Assembly (NCBI RefSeq): GCF_001592285.1
Contig: NZ_BCWQ01000008.1
Span: 124,001 to 188,000 of the forward strand
Source: Hydrogenophaga pseudoflava NBRC 102511
GTDB taxonomy: Bacteria > Pseudomonadota > Gammaproteobacteria > Burkholderiales > Burkholderiaceae_C
DNA: 64,000 bases
Direction of reading: 5' to 3'
Within the stretch, counting starts at the first letter, position 1. Every line of letters starts with the position of its first letter. A program made the position numbers and the translations under genes. Positions 39,714-49,016 of the stretch are shown one piece after another. The notes under the pieces are model-generated. The model saw only the letters and a program-made list of their open reading frames with translations. It did no database searches and was not told the origin of the DNA.

Positions 39714-40361
39714 ATGCCCCTGGCCATTGCCACCGCGGGTGGCCCATGCGCCCCCTCGTTCCCCGCGGCGAACCCGTCACCCTCGCTCTGCGTGTGCACG
39801 GAGTCCGATCCGGGGCGCGAAACCGTGGAGCGCTTCATCCGGCGGGTGTTTGCGCGCCGGTTTGGTGCACGCGTGCAGCGCTTCGCACCTGAACTGGTGT
39901 GCCTGCGCGATCCCGACAGCGGTGACATCGTGGCCGCGGCCGGCTACCGCTTTGCCGACCAAGGGGCCCTGTTTCTGGAGCGCTACCTGGATCGCCCGGT
40001 CGAACAGTGCCTGGCCGGCGCGGGCCAGCCGGCGGTGGCCCGCGCCGGCATTGTCGAGGTCGGGCATCTGGCGTCCGAGCGCGCCGGTGAAGGCCGCCGC
40101 CTGATCGTGCGGCTGGCCCACCACCTGGCCGCGCAGAACACGCAGTGGGTGGTGAGCACGCTGACCGAAGAACTGCGCCACCTGTTCGTGCGCATGGGCA
40201 TCACGCCGCTGGCCCTGGGCCGGGCGGACGCCACCGCGCTGGGCGAGCAGGCGGGCGAATGGGGCAGCTACTACGAACACCACCCGGTCGTGCTGGCGGG
40301 GCAGATGCAGCCGGCGCTGCGCTGGCTGCAGCGCCGCCAGGCCAGGGGGCTGGACGCATGA
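39714..40361 (+). CDS. Thermostable-hemolysin family protein (GNAT-like)
   Basis: 215 residues from the ATG at 39714 with AAGGA upstream; an ATG at 39672 is an alternative. The sequence pattern (VERFIRRVFARRFGARVQRF, then VEVGHLASERAGEGRRLI and LFVRMGITPLALGRA) matches the thermostable hemolysin family, whose fold resembles acyltransferases such as N-acyl-homoserine-lactone synthases. No signal peptide, so a secreted toxin is unlikely; an acyl- or amino-acid-derived transferase role is more plausible. First gene of a five-gene cluster. Overlaps the next start as ATGA. Confidence 0.75.
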   Translation: MPLAIATAGGPCAPSFPAANPSPSLCVCTESDPGRETVERFIRRVFARRFGARVQRFAPELVCLRDPDSGDIVAAAGYRFADQGALFLERYLDRPVEQCLAGAGQPAVARAGIVEVGHLASERAGEGRRLIVRLAHHLAAQNTQWVVSTLTEELRHLFVRMGITPLALGRADATALGEQAGEWGSYYEHHPVVLAGQMQPALRWLQRRQARGLDA

Positions 40362-41812
40362 TGGCGTTCGACACCGTGATCGCGCTGGGCAACGGCCAGA
40401 CCGGTCTGACCCGCGACGAACTGACCGCCGAAGTGGCCGCCTTGACCGCGCACCTGAAGCACGCTGGCACCCGGGTGCTGGCCACGCTGCTGGACAACGG
40501 CATGCCCTGGGTGGTGGCCGACCTGGCCGCCGAGGACGCGGGTGTGGTGCACGTGCCGCTGCCACTGTTTTTCACGCCAGAGCAGACCGCGCACGCGCTG
40601 CAGGCGGCGGGCGTCGACACGCTGCTCACCATCGCCCCGCTGGCCGCGCGCTGGCCGCAGGCTCCGTGCGAGCAATGGGACGTGGCGGGCGAACCGCTGT
40701 GTGCGCTGCGCCTGCCGGCACAGGGCCTGCCCATGCCGCCCGGCACGGCCAAGCTGACCTTCACCTCAGGCACCACCGGCACACCCAAGGGCGTGTGCCT
40801 CGGCGCCGCGGGCCTGCACCGGGTGCGCGATGCGCTGGTGCAGGTGCTGGAGCCGCTGGACATCCGCCGCCACCTGTGCGCGCTGCCGCTGGCGGTGCTG
40901 CTGGAGAACGTGGCGGGTGTGATGGCCCCGCTGGCGCGCGGCGCCGAGTGCCTGGTGCCGCCACTGGCCGAGCTGGGCCTGAGTGGTTCGTCGTCCTTCG
41001 ACCCTGCCGTGTTCAACGCGGCGGTGGAGCGCCACCAGCCGCACAGCCTGATCCTGCTGCCGCAGATGCTGCGCGCCTGGGCCGGCTGGCTGGCCGTGCA
41101 GGGCCGCCTGGCACCGCAGGGTTTGCGCATGGTCGCTGTCGGTGGGGCCGCCGTGGGCGCGCCGCTGCTGCGGGCCGCGCGCCAGCTGGGAATTCCGGCG
41201 CACGAGGGCTACGGCCTGTCCGAAGGCTCGTCGGTGCAGACACTCAACCTGCCGGGCGCCGACCGCCCCGGCAGCGCCGGACGCCCGCTGCCGCATGCGC
41301 AGGTGCGCATCTGCGAGCGCGGCGAAATCGAGGTGGCCGGTGGCCTGATGCTCGGATACCTGGGCCAGCCGCCGCTGCAAGGCGATTGGTGGCCCACCGG
41401 CGACCTGGGCGAGATCGACGCCGACGGCTTCGTGCACGTGCGCGGGCGTATCAAACATGTGCTGATCACCGCCTTCGGCCGCAACGTCTCGCCCGAGTGG
41501 GTCGAGACCGCGCTGCGCAGCGGCCGCACTCTCGTGCAGGCGGTGGTGCTCGGCGACGGCGAGCCGGCCCTCAGTGCCGTGGTCTGGCCGGTGAGCGACG
41601 CGCTGCCCGACGCGGCCATCCAGGCCGAGATCGACGCCGCCAACGCCTCGCTGCCCGACTACGCCCGCGTGGCCCGCTGGGTGCGGGCGCAGGCGCCGTT
41701 CACCGCCGGCAGCGGCATGGCCACCGCCAACGGCCGGCCACGCCGCGACGCCATCCTGACCCTTCATGCCCAATTGCTCGGTCTCACCGCCCACGACGCG
41801 GTGACCGCCTGA
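40358..41812 (+). CDS. Acyl-AMP ligase (AMP-binding family)
   Basis: 484 residues from the ATG at 40358. The adenylation motif is LTFTSGTTGTPKGV, with YGLSEGSSVQT and the acyl-adenylate hinge WWPTGDLGEIDADGFVHVRGR. It activates a carboxylic acid as an AMP or CoA ester; the substrate is unknown. It is short (normal ligases are 500-600 residues) and the N-terminal part is abbreviated. No carrier-protein or reductase domain follows. Next gene 19 bp downstream. Confidence 0.85.
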   Translation: MMAFDTVIALGNGQTGLTRDELTAEVAALTAHLKHAGTRVLATLLDNGMPWVVADLAAEDAGVVHVPLPLFFTPEQTAHALQAAGVDTLLTIAPLAARWPQAPCEQWDVAGEPLCALRLPAQGLPMPPGTAKLTFTSGTTGTPKGVCLGAAGLHRVRDALVQVLEPLDIRRHLCALPLAVLLENVAGVMAPLARGAECLVPPLAELGLSGSSSFDPAVFNAAVERHQPHSLILLPQMLRAWAGWLAVQGRLAPQGLRMVAVGGAAVGAPLLRAARQLGIPAHEGYGLSEGSSVQTLNLPGADRPGSAGRPLPHAQVRICERGEIEVAGGLMLGYLGQPPLQGDWWPTGDLGEIDADGFVHVRGRIKHVLITAFGRNVSPEWVETALRSGRTLVQAVVLGDGEPALSAVVWPVSDALPDAAIQAEIDAANASLPDYARVARWVRAQAPFTAGSGMATANGRPRRDAILTLHAQLLGLTAHDAVTA

Positions 41813-41831
41813 GCGTTTCTCTGGAGTCCTC

Positions 41832-42521
41832 ATGTCCTTTCACGCCCAACTGCTGCAACAGACCGTACAGGCCCGCATGGGCCTGCTCTCCGCGCCCATC
41901 ATCCAGGGCTGCCTGCGCGGCGAAGTCTCGCTGCCCAGCTACATCGCCTTCCTCACCGAGGCTTACCACCACGTCAAGCACACCGTGCCGCTGCTGCAGG
42001 CCTGCCAGGCCGCGCTGCCGGCGCACCACGCTTGGCTGAAACCTGCACTGGACGAATACGTCGAAGAAGAGAAGGGCCACGAGGAGTGGATCCTGGACGA
42101 CATCCGCGCCTGCGGTGGTGACGCCGAAGCGGTGCGCCACGGCCGGCCCGGCCATGCGGCCGAGGTCATGGTCGCCTACGCCTACGACACCATCCAGCGT
42201 GGCAACCCGCTGGGTTTCTTCGGCATGGTGCACGTGCTCGAAGGCACCAGCGTCTCGCTGGCCCTGCTGGCGGCCGACAGCATCCAGAAGCCGCTGAACC
42301 TGCCGGACTCGGCCTTCAGCTACCTGCGCTCGCACGGCACGCTGGACCAGGAGCACACGGCCCACTTCCAGCTGCTGATGGACCAGATCAGCGACCCGCA
42401 GGACCAGGCCGACATCGTGCACAGCGCGAAGGCGTTCTTCCGTCTGTATGGCGACGTGTTCCGCGGCCTGCCGCTGCCGCAAATGGCGGCACAGCCCGCG
42501 CGCGAGGCGGTGGCCGCATGA
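41832..42521 (+). CDS. Haem-oxygenase-like iron-dependent oxidase (TenA/HDO type)
   Basis: 229 residues. An all-helical pattern with YHHVKHTVPLLQ, EEEKGHEEWILDD and LDQEHTAHFQLLMD supplies the His/Glu/Asp ligands seen in haem-oxygenase-like diiron oxidases, a fold that includes UndA and BesC. The thiaminase TenA is the other well-known member, but its active-site Cys is not evident. In this cluster an oxidative step on the acid activated by the upstream ligase is plausible. The stop overlaps the SDR start. Confidence 0.75.
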   Translation: MSFHAQLLQQTVQARMGLLSAPIIQGCLRGEVSLPSYIAFLTEAYHHVKHTVPLLQACQAALPAHHAWLKPALDEYVEEEKGHEEWILDDIRACGGDAEAVRHGRPGHAAEVMVAYAYDTIQRGNPLGFFGMVHVLEGTSVSLALLAADSIQKPLNLPDSAFSYLRSHGTLDQEHTAHFQLLMDQISDPQDQADIVHSAKAFFRLYGDVFRGLPLPQMAAQPAREAVAA

Positions 42522-43339
42522 AGGCCGCGAACGCGCGTGTGGTGATCACTGGCGCGGCTGGTGGCATCGGTGCCGCCAGCGCCGAGGCGCTGCTCAAGGC
42601 CGGCGCGGCGGTGATGCTGGTGGGGCGCTCGGCGTCCCGCCTGGAAGAGCTGGCGAGCCAGCTCGGACGCAGCACCGGTGCCCATCCCGCGCGGGTGGCC
42701 TGCCGGGTGGCGGACCTGACGCAGCCGAAGGATCTGGACAGCCTGTCCGCGCAGGCGGCGGTCTGGGGCTGCAACGTGCTGGTGCACAACGCCGGCCTGC
42801 CCTCGTTCGGACGGCTGCAGGACCAGACACCCGAACAGATGACGGCGGCGCTGCAGATCAATCTGCTGGCGCCCATGCTGCTCACGCGCTGCCTGCTGCC
42901 GCACCTGCTGGCTCAGCAGGCCGCGCAGGTGGTCTGCGTCGGCTCGGCCCTGGGGGCCATTGGCCTGCCGGGCTTCAGCGTCTACAGCGCGGGCAAGTTC
43001 GGGCTGCGCGGTTTTGCGCAGGCGCTGCGCCGCGAGCTGGCCGAGACGCCGGTGGCGGTGCAGTACCTCGGCCCGCGCACCACGAAAACCGCCTTCAACA
43101 GCGAAGCTGTGGAGGCCTACAACCGCGCCACCGGCACCGCCAGCGACCGCCCCGAACAGGTGGCCGCCGAGCTGGTGGCCCTGCTGGAGAGCGGGGACGG
43201 GGAACGCTTTGTCGGCTTTCCCGAGAAGTTCGCTGCCCGCCTCAACGGCCTGGCGCCTGCGCTGCTGGATGGCAGCTTCAAGCGCCACAGCCGACACCTG
43301 CAGGCCACCGGTCATGTCCGGCCGGTCCTGAGTTCCTGA
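42518..43339 (+). CDS. Short-chain dehydrogenase/reductase
   Basis: 273 residues. The NAD(P) motif is TGAAGGIG, NAG appears as LVHNAGLPSFG, and the active site is Ser (VGSALGAIG) and YSAGK. An NADP-type enzyme is suggested by the Arg after strand 2 (VGRSASRLEELA). The substrate is unknown. Coupled by ATGA to the previous gene. Confidence 0.85.
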   Translation: MKAANARVVITGAAGGIGAASAEALLKAGAAVMLVGRSASRLEELASQLGRSTGAHPARVACRVADLTQPKDLDSLSAQAAVWGCNVLVHNAGLPSFGRLQDQTPEQMTAALQINLLAPMLLTRCLLPHLLAQQAAQVVCVGSALGAIGLPGFSVYSAGKFGLRGFAQALRRELAETPVAVQYLGPRTTKTAFNSEAVEAYNRATGTASDRPEQVAAELVALLESGDGERFVGFPEKFAARLNGLAPALLDGSFKRHSRHLQATGHVRPVLSS

Positions 43340-43362
43340 ATCACATTCCCGGAGGTCCTTCC

Positions 43363-44043
43363 ATGTCTGTTCCGTTTCCGCTCTCCACCACCGGCGCGTC
43401 GCGCCGCCGTCTGACCTCTGTCCTGCTGGCGCTCGCCGGCCTGTCCCTGTTGCCGGCGGTCCAGGCCGCCACGGTCGAAGAATCCGTGACCGAGCTGCAG
43501 CAGGCCTGGGAGCTCATCAACTACAAGACGCCCGCGGCCGAGAAGGAGAAGAAGTTCGAGGCCCTGGCCGCCCGCGCCCACAAGGTCAGCGAGAGCTTCG
43601 CCGGCCGCCCTGAGCCCCTGGTCTGGGAAGGCATCATCCTCAGCTCCTGGGGCGGCGCCAAGGGCGGCCTGGGCGCGCTCGGCCTGGTCAAGCAGGCCAA
43701 GGTGCTGTACGAGCAGGCGATCCAGATCGACGGCAACACGCTCGATGGTTCGGCCTACAACAGCCTGGGCGTGCTGTACTACAAGGTGCCCGGCTGGCCC
43801 ATCGCCTTCGGCGACAAGGACAAGGCACGCGAGCTGCTGCAGAAGGCGCTGGCGATCAATCCCAAGGGCATCGACGCCAACTACTTCTTTGCCGACTACC
43901 TGGTCGAGACCGGCGAGCCGCAGAAGGCGGTGGCGCACCTGGAGAAGGTGATGCAGGCCGCGCCCCGCGCCGGCCGCCAGATCGCCGACGAAGGTCGCCG
44001 CGCCGAAGCCCGCGAACTGATGGAAAAGATCCGGTCGAAGTGA
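43363..44043 (+). CDS. Exported TPR-repeat protein
   Basis: 226 residues. A signal peptide (about 14-36, LLALAGLSLLPAVQA) is followed by helical repeats, including TPR-like LYEQAIQIDGNTLDGSAYNSLG and LLQKALAINPKGIDANYFFA. Probably periplasmic. It closes the five-gene cluster, 23 bp after the SDR. A GGAGG precedes the ATG. Confidence 0.8.
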   Translation: MSVPFPLSTTGASRRRLTSVLLALAGLSLLPAVQAATVEESVTELQQAWELINYKTPAAEKEKKFEALAARAHKVSESFAGRPEPLVWEGIILSSWGGAKGGLGALGLVKQAKVLYEQAIQIDGNTLDGSAYNSLGVLYYKVPGWPIAFGDKDKARELLQKALAINPKGIDANYFFADYLVETGEPQKAVAHLEKVMQAAPRAGRQIADEGRRAEARELMEKIRSK

Positions 44044-44064
44044 CGGCCGGCGGGTGGTGGACGT

Positions 44065-44577
44065 TCAGGCGTCCGCGCGCCGGTAGGTGACGAAGGCGAA
44101 GGGCAGGCCGCTGGCGCTGACCTGCTCTTCGCGAGCCACCTCGCGCCATTCGCCGCCCAGCACGGGCGCGAAGGCATCACCCTCGAAGTCCTGCGCGATC
44201 TCCGTCACCACCACCTCGTTGGCCAGCGGCAGCGCCTGCGCATAGATCTGCGCACCGCCGATCACCCAAGCGGTGCTGCCGGCGGGGCAGAGCCCGCGCG
44301 CGGTTTCGAGCGAATGCGCCACGCTCGCGCCCTCGGCGACGAAACCCGTGTCCCGCGTCACCACGATGTTCAACCGCCCGGGCAGTGGACGAAACTTCGG
44401 CGGCAGCGAGTCCCAGGTCTTGCGGCCCATGATGACCGGGCAGCCCAGGGTGCTGCGCTTGAAGTGCGCCATGTCTTCTGGCAGGTGCCAGGGCAGCCGG
44501 TTGTCCTTGCCGATCACGCCATTGGCGGCGCGGGCGTAGATCAGGTGGAGCGAAGCGGGGGCGGTGGTCTCAGGCAT
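44065..44577 (-). CDS. folA: Dihydrofolate reductase
   Basis: 170 residues. LIYARAANGVIGKDNRLPWHLPED carries the Trp/Glu substrate region, and GRKTWDSLP and WVIGGAQIYAQAL are the NADPH motifs. It regenerates tetrahydrofolate after thymidylate synthesis. The start overlaps the EamA stop by 8 bp, so it is the third gene of thyA-eamA-folA. Confidence 0.94.
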   Translation of the reverse strand: MPETTAPASLHLIYARAANGVIGKDNRLPWHLPEDMAHFKRSTLGCPVIMGRKTWDSLPPKFRPLPGRLNIVVTRDTGFVAEGASVAHSLETARGLCPAGSTAWVIGGAQIYAQALPLANEVVVTEIAQDFEGDAFAPVLGGEWREVAREEQVSASGLPFAFVTYRRADA

Positions 44578-45484
44578 CCGGCGATTGTGCCGCGCCGGGA
44601 TTTCTGCGCAGAAAGCCCGAGGGCAGCAGCACGCTGGCGATCGCCACCATCACGAACACCATGGCCAGCCAGTCCTGCCAGTGCGGCACCTCGCCGGTGA
44701 TGAAGGTGGCGCTGAGCGTGCCCACCAGCGGGATCGCCATCACGCTCATGGCGCTGGTGGCCGGCGGCAGGTCGCGCGCCATGCCGAACCAGATCAGCTG
44801 CGCAAAGCCGTAGTTGATGAGCACGCCGTAGGCCAGGCTGATCCACATCATGGGCGTGAAGCTGGCAGGCTGCGGCAGCGGTTCCAGCGACAGCGCGAGT
44901 GCCCAGACCACGGCGCTGCCCAGCAGCAGCATCCAGACCGTGACCACCAGCGGCGAGAGCGTGAGGTGGGCGCGGCGGAACATCAGCGTGCCCAGCGCCC
45001 ACGAGGCCGCGGCGCCCAGCATCCAGGCCACACCGGCGGGGCGGCCACTGAGCCGCTGCAGCTCGTGCCACAGCAGCAGGCCGATGGCCAGGCTCACACA
45101 CACCACCGCCAGCCGCACGCGCGGCGTGATGCGCTCGCCGAAGAAGGCGGCGCCGATCAGCACGGTGAAGATGGGCATGGTGAAGCCCAGGATGGCGGCA
45201 CGCCCCGAGGCCAGTTCCTGCACGCCGAAGATGGACAGCGTGTGCCAGCCCAGCACGTTGGGCAGCCCCAGCCAGGCGATGGTCAGCCATTCCTTGCCGG
45301 AGGGCCGCATGCGTTCGCCTTTGGATGCCACGTAGGCGAACAGCCAGGCCGCGCCCAGCAGCATGGTGCTGGCACGGAAGTACAGCGGCGAGAGCTGCTG
45401 CAGCGAGAGCTTCATCATGGGCCAGTTGACCCCCCACATGATCGTGAGGGCCAGCAGCGCCCAGAGCTGGCGGCGCGAAATCAC
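44570..45484 (-). CDS. EamA/DMT-family transporter
   Basis: 304 residues using GTG at 45484, just 10 bp after the thyA stop. About ten hydrophobic helices in two EamA repeats (first with WALLALTIMWGVNWPMMK, second from about residue 150). The substrate of this drug/metabolite transporter family cannot be predicted. An earlier in-frame start would overlap thyA heavily. It lies between thyA and folA, which may link it to folate or pyrimidine metabolism, but this is position only. Confidence 0.85.
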   Translation of the reverse strand: MISRRQLWALLALTIMWGVNWPMMKLSLQQLSPLYFRASTMLLGAAWLFAYVASKGERMRPSGKEWLTIAWLGLPNVLGWHTLSIFGVQELASGRAAILGFTMPIFTVLIGAAFFGERITPRVRLAVVCVSLAIGLLLWHELQRLSGRPAGVAWMLGAAASWALGTLMFRRAHLTLSPLVVTVWMLLLGSAVVWALALSLEPLPQPASFTPMMWISLAYGVLINYGFAQLIWFGMARDLPPATSAMSVMAIPLVGTLSATFITGEVPHWQDWLAMVFVMVAIASVLLPSGFLRRNPGAAQSPDA

Positions 45485-45494
45485 GGAAAGATCG

Positions 45495-46337
45495 TCAGAC
45501 GGCGACGGGCGCCTTGATGGCGGGGTGGCACTCGTAGCCGACCACTTCGAAATCCTCGTACTCGTAATCGAAGATCGAGGCCGGCTTGCGCTTGATGTTG
45601 AGCGTCGGGTAGGCAAAAGGCTGGCGGCTCAGCTGCAGTTCCACCTGTTCGTGGTGATTGCTGTAGATGTGGCAGTCGCCGCCGGTCCAGATGAAGTCGC
45701 CCACGTCCAGGTCGCACTGCTGCGCCAGCATGTGGGTCAGCAGGGCGTACGACGCGATGTTGAAGGGCACGCCCAGGAAGATGTCGGCGCTGCGCTGGTA
45801 GAGCTGGCAGCTGAGCTTGCCGCGGCCGCCCGGCTCGGTGGCGGGCGCCACGTAGAACTGGAAGAAGGCGTGGCAGGGCATGAGCGCCATCTGGTCCAGG
45901 TCGGCCACGTTCCAGGCGCTGACGATGATGCGGCGGCTGTCGGGGTTGGTCTTGAGCTGTTTGACGACTTCGCTGATCTGGTCGATGTGCCCGCCGCCCG
46001 GCTTGGGCCAGTTGCGCCACTGCACGCCGTAGACCGGGCCCAGTTCGCCGTCTTCGCGCGCCCATTCGTCCCAGATGGTGCAGCCCCGCTCCTGCAGCCA
46101 CTTCACGTTGGAATCGCCGCGCAGGAACCACAGCAGCTCGACGATGATGGCCTTGAGGAAGACCTTCTTGGTCGTCACCAGCGGAAAGCCCTCGTTGAGG
46201 TCGAAGCGCATCTGGTGGCCGAACACGCTGCGCGTGCCGGTGCCGGTGCGGTCGCCCTTCTGCACGCCATGCTCATAGACGTGGCGCATAAAGTCTTCGT
46301 ACTGGGAGCGGACGGGGCGGTGGGTCGGGGCAGTCAT
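45495..46337 (-). CDS. thyA: Thymidylate synthase
   Basis: 280 residues from the ATG at 46337, giving [20 protein letters not shown]; the frame is open 29 codons upstream. The catalytic Cys is in [13 protein letters not shown], with [17 protein letters not shown] and [12 protein letters not shown] downstream. It makes dTMP from dUMP and methylene-tetrahydrofolate. First gene of its operon, divergent from the GST gene. Confidence 0.95.
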   Translation of the reverse strand: MTAPTHRPVRSQYEDFMRHVYEHGVQKGDRTGTGTRSVFGHQMRFDLNEGFPLVTTKKVFLKAIIVELLWFLRGDSNVKWLQERGCTIWDEWAREDGELGPVYGVQWRNWPKPGGGHIDQISEVVKQLKTNPDSRRIIVSAWNVADLDQMALMPCHAFFQFYVAPATEPGGRGKLSCQLYQRSADIFLGVPFNIASYALLTHMLAQQCDLDVGDFIWTGGDCHIYSNHHEQVELQLSRQPFAYPTLNIKRKPASIFDYEYEDFEVVGYECHPAIKAPVAV

Positions 46338-46422
46338 CCCGCCATTTTGCCTGCACGGTTGTGGCCCCCGGGGGCAGCGGCTAGGATCGCCCTTTGCCAC
46401 CACCGACCACAGGAGGAACGCC

Positions 46423-47055
46423 ATGAGCGAGCTGGTCTTCTACACCAACCCCCAGTCCCGAGGCCGCATCGCACACTGGATGATGGAAGAGGTGGGTCAG
46501 CCCTATCGCACGGTCTGGCTCAACTTCGGGCCCGAGATGAAATCCGCCGAGTACCGCGCGGTCAACCCGATGGGCAAGGTGCCCGCCCTGCGGCACGGCG
46601 ACGTGGTAGTGACCGAGGCCGCCGCCATCTGCGCCTACCTGGCCGATGCCTTTCCCGAGACCGGTCTGGCGCCCCCGCCGGGCGATCCGCTGCGCGGCAC
46701 CTGGTTGCGCTGGCTCTTTTTCGGGGCCGGGCCGCTGGAGCAGGCCGTGACCGCCCGGGCCCTCGGCTGGCAGGTGCCACCGGGACGTGAGCGCATGGCA
46801 GGCTTTGGCAGCTACGACGACACCCTGAACGCACTGGAGATCGCCCTGCGACCCGGGCCGTTCATCTGCGGTGAGCGCTTCTCCGCCGCGGATGTCTACA
46901 TCGGGTCGAGCCTGGCCTGGGGCCTGATGTTCGGAACCATAGAGAAGCGCCCCGTGTTCGCCGACTATGTGAAACGGCTGGGCGGGCGCCCGGCCGCACA
47001 GCGCGCCGACCGCCTCAACGAAGAACGCCTCAAGGCGCAGCAGCCCGCAGGCTGA
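46423..47055 (+). CDS. Glutathione S-transferase family protein
   Basis: 210 residues. The thioredoxin-like N-terminus ([20 protein letters not shown]) and [13 protein letters not shown] then [12 protein letters not shown] mark the glutathione site; the helical C-terminal domain follows. AGGAGG lies upstream of the ATG. Ser13 or Gln11 may replace the usual catalytic Ser/Tyr. Substrate unknown. Confidence 0.88.
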   Translation: MSELVFYTNPQSRGRIAHWMMEEVGQPYRTVWLNFGPEMKSAEYRAVNPMGKVPALRHGDVVVTEAAAICAYLADAFPETGLAPPPGDPLRGTWLRWLFFGAGPLEQAVTARALGWQVPPGRERMAGFGSYDDTLNALEIALRPGPFICGERFSAADVYIGSSLAWGLMFGTIEKRPVFADYVKRLGGRPAAQRADRLNEERLKAQQPAG

Positions 47056-47088
47056 CTCCGCCTGGAAGGGCGGGCCGCTGCCGGCCGA

Positions 47089-48510
47089 TCAGCGCAGCAC
47101 CCGGCCGGGGTTGAGGATGTTCTGCGGGTCCAGCGCCTGCTTGATCGAGCGCATCAGCGCCAGCGCCACCGGGTCCTTGTAGTCCGGCAGCTTGTCGACC
47201 TTGAGGCTGCCGACGCCGTGTTCGGCGCTGATCGAGCCCTCGAAGCGCGCGACCTGGTCGAACACCAGGTGGTTGACCCGTTCCTCCTGCTCGCGCAGGA
47301 AGGTGGCGGGGTCGCCGCCTTCGGGCGCCTGCACGTTGTAGTGCAGGTTGCCGTCGCCCAGGTGGCCGAAATTCACCAGGCGCACGCCGGGTATCTCGCG
47401 CTGCAGCAGTGCGTCGGTCTCGGCGCAGAAGGCGGGGATCTTCGAGACCGGGATGCTGATGTCGTGCTTGATGTTCAGGCCCTCTTCGGCCTGTGCCAGC
47501 GGGATGCTCTCACGGATGTGCCACAGCGCATGGGCCTGCGACAGGTTTTCCGCCACCACCGCGTCGCTGACCACGCCGTTTTCAAACGCGGTCTCCAGCA
47601 GCCGCTCGAACTGGCCGCGCGCGTGGTCCTCGGACTCGCTGTCGCTGTTCTCCAGCAGCACGCAGTAGGGGTGATCGGCCCACAGCGGCACGCGCTGCTG
47701 CGCAAAGTGTTTGGCCACCAGCGAGAGGGCGAACCGGCCCATGACCTCGAAGCCGGTCAGGCCCGCGCCCAGGTGCCGGTGCGCCAGGCCCAGCAGCTGC
47801 ACCGCCGCCTCCAGCGAGGGCACGGCGGCCCAGGCGGTGAGTTGCGCGGCGGGCAGCGGGTAGAGCTTCATCGTCGCGGCGGTGATCACGCCCAGCGTGC
47901 CTTCGCTGCCCACGAACAGGTCGCGCAGGTCGTAGCCGGTGTTGTCCTTGCGCAGGCCCGAAAGCCCGTTCCAGACCTCGCCCTGCGCCGTCACCACCTC
48001 CAGCCCCAGGCACAGCTCGCGCGCGTTGCCGTAGCGCACCACCTGGGTGCCGCCCGCGTTGGTGGCGAGGTTGCCGCCGATGGTGCAGCTGCCTTCGGCC
48101 GCCAGCGACAGCGGGAACAGAAAGCCGGCTCTTTCGGCGGTTTCCTGCAGCACCTGCAGCACGCAGCCAGCCTCGACCGTCATGGTGAGGTTGTCGCCGT
48201 CGATGGTGCGCACGGCGTTCATGCGGGTGAGGCTGAGCACCACCTGCGTGCCGCTGTCGTCGGGCACCGAGCCGACCACCAGACCGGTGTTGCCGCCCTG
48301 GGGCACGATGCTCACGCCGGCGGCGGCGCAGGCTTTCACCACCGCCGCCACCTCGGCCGTATGGCCGGGTCGCACCACGGCGAGGGCACGGCCGCGCAGG
48401 CGCTTGCGCCAGTCCTGTTCCCAGGCCGAGAGGTCGGTGGCCGGGTCGTCGTGCGTCAGCACCTGGGCGTGGCCGACGATGCTGCGCAGGGTGGTGATCA
48501 GTTCGTTCAT
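47089..48510 (-). CDS. FAD-binding oxidoreductase (GlcD/D-lactate dehydrogenase-like)
   Basis: 473 residues. The PCMH-type FAD domain has VPQGGNTGLVVGSVPD and GSCTIGGNLATNAGG, and the C-terminal FAD-oxidase domain has HLGDGNLHYNVQAPE and ISAEHGVGSLKVD. Close relatives oxidise D-2-hydroxy acids such as D-lactate, glycolate or D-2-hydroxyglutarate. It starts within the stop of the DUF2069 gene (ATGA). Confidence 0.88.
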   Translation of the reverse strand: MNELITTLRSIVGHAQVLTHDDPATDLSAWEQDWRKRLRGRALAVVRPGHTAEVAAVVKACAAAGVSIVPQGGNTGLVVGSVPDDSGTQVVLSLTRMNAVRTIDGDNLTMTVEAGCVLQVLQETAERAGFLFPLSLAAEGSCTIGGNLATNAGGTQVVRYGNARELCLGLEVVTAQGEVWNGLSGLRKDNTGYDLRDLFVGSEGTLGVITAATMKLYPLPAAQLTAWAAVPSLEAAVQLLGLAHRHLGAGLTGFEVMGRFALSLVAKHFAQQRVPLWADHPYCVLLENSDSESEDHARGQFERLLETAFENGVVSDAVVAENLSQAHALWHIRESIPLAQAEEGLNIKHDISIPVSKIPAFCAETDALLQREIPGVRLVNFGHLGDGNLHYNVQAPEGGDPATFLREQEERVNHLVFDQVARFEGSISAEHGVGSLKVDKLPDYKDPVALALMRSIKQALDPQNILNPGRVLR

Positions 48511-48995
48511 GGCTTCCTCGATGGCGGAACCGGGTCGGCCGCATAGCCGGCCTCGGCGGCGCGGCGGGCAGCGTCGGCCGCGATGGCCTCCTTGCCGGCG
48601 GCGCGCAGCCGGGTGCGGATGTGCCAGGTGCAGGCCACGAAGAGCACCACGCACAGCAGCAGCTCGATGCCGGCGAGCAGGGCCGAGAGGCTGCTGGGGT
48701 CGCTGGTCATGCGCACCGCGCCCTCGGCCGCATACAGCCAGACCAGCAGGCTGAGCCAGCGGTAGGTGTACATGCGGTTCTTGAGCAGGCCCGCGAGCGG
48801 GATGGTCAGCGGCAGCACCTTGAGCACCAGCCAGGAACCACCGGGCCGCAGCGGCGCCAGCCAGAGTTCCCAGGCCAGGCACAGCGCGATCAGCGCCACC
48901 AGGCTGGCCACTGCGAGCTGGCGGGAGCGGGCCACGCCCGCGGGAGCCGGGGCCATGGCGGCCGCGGGGGAAGAGGGGGTGAGCGGGTCTGACAT
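48507..48995 (-). CDS. DUF2069 inner-membrane protein
   Basis: 162 residues from the ATG at 48995 (MSDPL); an ATG at 49007 adds four residues. About four transmembrane helices, with LKVLPLTIPLAGLLKNRMYTYRWLSLLVW in the middle, typical of DUF2069. Function unknown. Divergent from the YihY gene, 21 bp apart. Confidence 0.85.
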   Translation of the reverse strand: MSDPLTPSSPAAAMAPAPAGVARSRQLAVASLVALIALCLAWELWLAPLRPGGSWLVLKVLPLTIPLAGLLKNRMYTYRWLSLLVWLYAAEGAVRMTSDPSSLSALLAGIELLLCVVLFVACTWHIRTRLRAAGKEAIAADAARRAAEAGYAADPVPPSRKP

Positions 48996-49016
48996 GGCGG
49001 GTGGCATGATACCGGG

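Noticed and set aside
39714..40361. Secreted thermostable hemolysin toxin
   Set aside because: No signal peptide or secretion motif is present, and its neighbours are biosynthetic-type enzymes.
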